Below, one piece after another: positions 5,165-6,022 of a DNA stretch of 6,022 bases (its first letter is position 1; the number at the start of each line of letters is the position of its first letter). The stretch spans positions 1 through 6,022 of the forward strand of contig JAJSZO010000163.1 of the NCBI GenBank assembly GCA_030262795.1, given 5' to 3'. The notes under the pieces were generated by a model. That model was not told the origin of the DNA. It did not search any database and saw only the letters and a list, made by a program, of their open reading frames with translations. The stretch comes from Deltaproteobacteria bacterium (GTDB taxonomy: Bacteria > Desulfobacterota > Desulfobacteria > Desulfobacterales > ETH-SRB1). A program made the translations under genes and the position numbers.

Positions 5165-6022
5165 TCAACCTTTGCTTGCTTGTTCAAAACGTGTACGAAT
5201 GATATAGGTATATATGCTTTTTCCTTTTATATCTTCCTCAAAATACAGTTTGTCCTTTTCTGTATGCTTGCTGCTGAATACAACATAGTATCCTTCTGCT
5301 ATGCCTTCAGAATCAAGATATTCCGCTAATTGTCTTTTGCCTTTCTGAAAATAGCTGTCATCGGTAAAAATTTTGGTCTCAATAATATATTTTTGTTTTT
5401 TATAAAGAATCAGGATATCTGTTCGGCCTCTTCCGGAAGGAACCTCAATGAAGGTTTGTCCACCCAAACGCTCAATAAAGAAATTAATGAATCCATCCAG
5501 CGAATAATGCCAGGCAGCCTCTTTCAAGTGTTCTGTATCAAATGCTCTAAAACCTCGTTTGCGAATATATTCTCTGTATTTGTTCAGTATCGCCTTGATA
5601 TTTAACCCACCCAGCGTGACATATTCGCTAAATGTATCATGTGCTGTGACATAATGTTCGATTTCTCCATTAAGCAAGGGGCGGAATGCTGTGATCAACA
5701 CCTTGCTGTACAAAGGAACTAATACACCCGCATCACCATTGATATCATCAATAACACCGTTGGCGTATAAATAGGCAATATCCGGTTCGTGAACAGAGAA
5801 AGGGATTGCTTGATCCGTAAAAAGCAATCTTAACATAAAGGCCTTTTTTTCTCTTGCCTTTTGCACAATATTGACTATGTTCTTGTCGAATCTTTTAGTT
5901 AGGAAATGCTTCAAGGTTTTGTATAGATCATTCATAGTCACGGATATGCTGCGATCTGTGACCACTTCCTCAATTAGATATGCGCACAAACCACAAACTA
6001 ATCCGGGCTGGCCTTTTGTATT
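5165..6022 (-). CDS. C-terminal part of an AAA-like ATPase with PD-(D/E)XK nuclease domain, 5' end outside the window
   Basis: The frame is open from the right edge (6022) to the TGA at 5165-5167, giving 285 visible residues. A TTG at 5989 would start a 274-residue protein, but it has no ribosome site and the upstream codons read TKGQPGLVCGLCAYLIEE. GQPGL followed by a helix is the conserved sensor/lid motif of AAA-like ATPases (the AAA_35 or predicted AAA-ATPase type), so the Walker motifs should lie to the right of the window. After a helical linker, the last about 130 residues form a PD-(D/E)XK domain of the DUF1703/PDDEXK_9 kind: LKEAAWHYSLDGFI, then GRGRTDILI (aspartate codon 5417-5419), IIETKI (glutamate 5378-5380, lysine 5372-5374) and KRQLAEYLD. 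The metal-binding D...ExK set is complete. Cellular role unknown; these proteins are abundant, multi-copy and cytoplasmic in many anaerobes. Confidence 0.85.
   Translation of the reverse strand, partial: NTKGQPGLVCGLCAYLIEEVVTDRSISVTMNDLYKTLKHFLTKRFDKNIVNIVQKAREKKAFMLRLLFTDQAIPFSVHEPDIAYLYANGVIDDINGDAGVLVPLYSKVLITAFRPLLNGEIEHYVTAHDTFSEYVTLGGLNIKAILNKYREYIRKRGFRAFDTEHLKEAAWHYSLDGFINFFIERLGGQTFIEVPSGRGRTDILILYKKQKYIIETKIFTDDSYFQKGKRQLAEYLDSEGIAEGYYVVFSSKHTEKDKLYFEEDIKGKSIYTYIIRTRFEQASKG

Noticed and set aside
5330..5605. Plus-strand open frame of 91 codons
   Set aside because: Antisense to the PD-(D/E)XK domain of the right-hand gene and without recognisable features.

Overview
All supportable genes in this window lie on the minus strand, so transcription runs from the right edge to the left. 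Base composition is moderate. Strong GGAGG-type ribosome sites, a Sec signal peptide and a secreted protein built from IPT/TIG and LVIVD-type propeller repeats suggest a bacterium, probably Gram-negative, of the kind often seen among anaerobic Desulfobacterota-like or related environmental lineages. That placement is inference from gene types only; no phylogenetic marker is present.

Right part (about 3140-6022): two ATPase-nuclease fusions of different families lie one behind the other. The first (5165-6022, 5' end outside the window) is the C-terminal part of an AAA-like ATPase ending in a PD-(D/E)XK nuclease domain. After a 186-base gap follows a complete 612-residue archaeal-type P-loop ATPase with its own C-terminal PD-(D/E)XK domain (3140-4978). 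Both appear intact.

Middle (about 2749-3136): just after the second ATPase gene is a strong Shine-Dalgarno and a small gene of about 88 codons that is split by one extra base in an A5 run. Its product looks like the C-terminal tail of Rpn-family (PD-(D/E)XK transposase-like) proteins. Behind it is a short open frame with a degenerate dockerin/EF-hand-like motif, probably the tail end of an otherwise missing surface-protein gene.

Left part (1-2737): one large secreted surface-protein gene starts with a strong ribosome site, a signal peptide, an IPT/TIG-like domain and three 42-residue LVIVD-type propeller repeats. It is then broken by three frame changes (near 2110-2163, 1672-1714 and 524-581). 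Protein-like sequence continues across each break to the left edge, where the gene runs out of the window. The pieces downstream of the breaks have no ribosome sites, so they are best read as parts of one decaying or mis-sequenced gene. The contrast between intact ATPase-nuclease genes and broken neighbours is the main theme of the window. No RNA gene, CRISPR array, complete insertion sequence or convincing terminator was seen.
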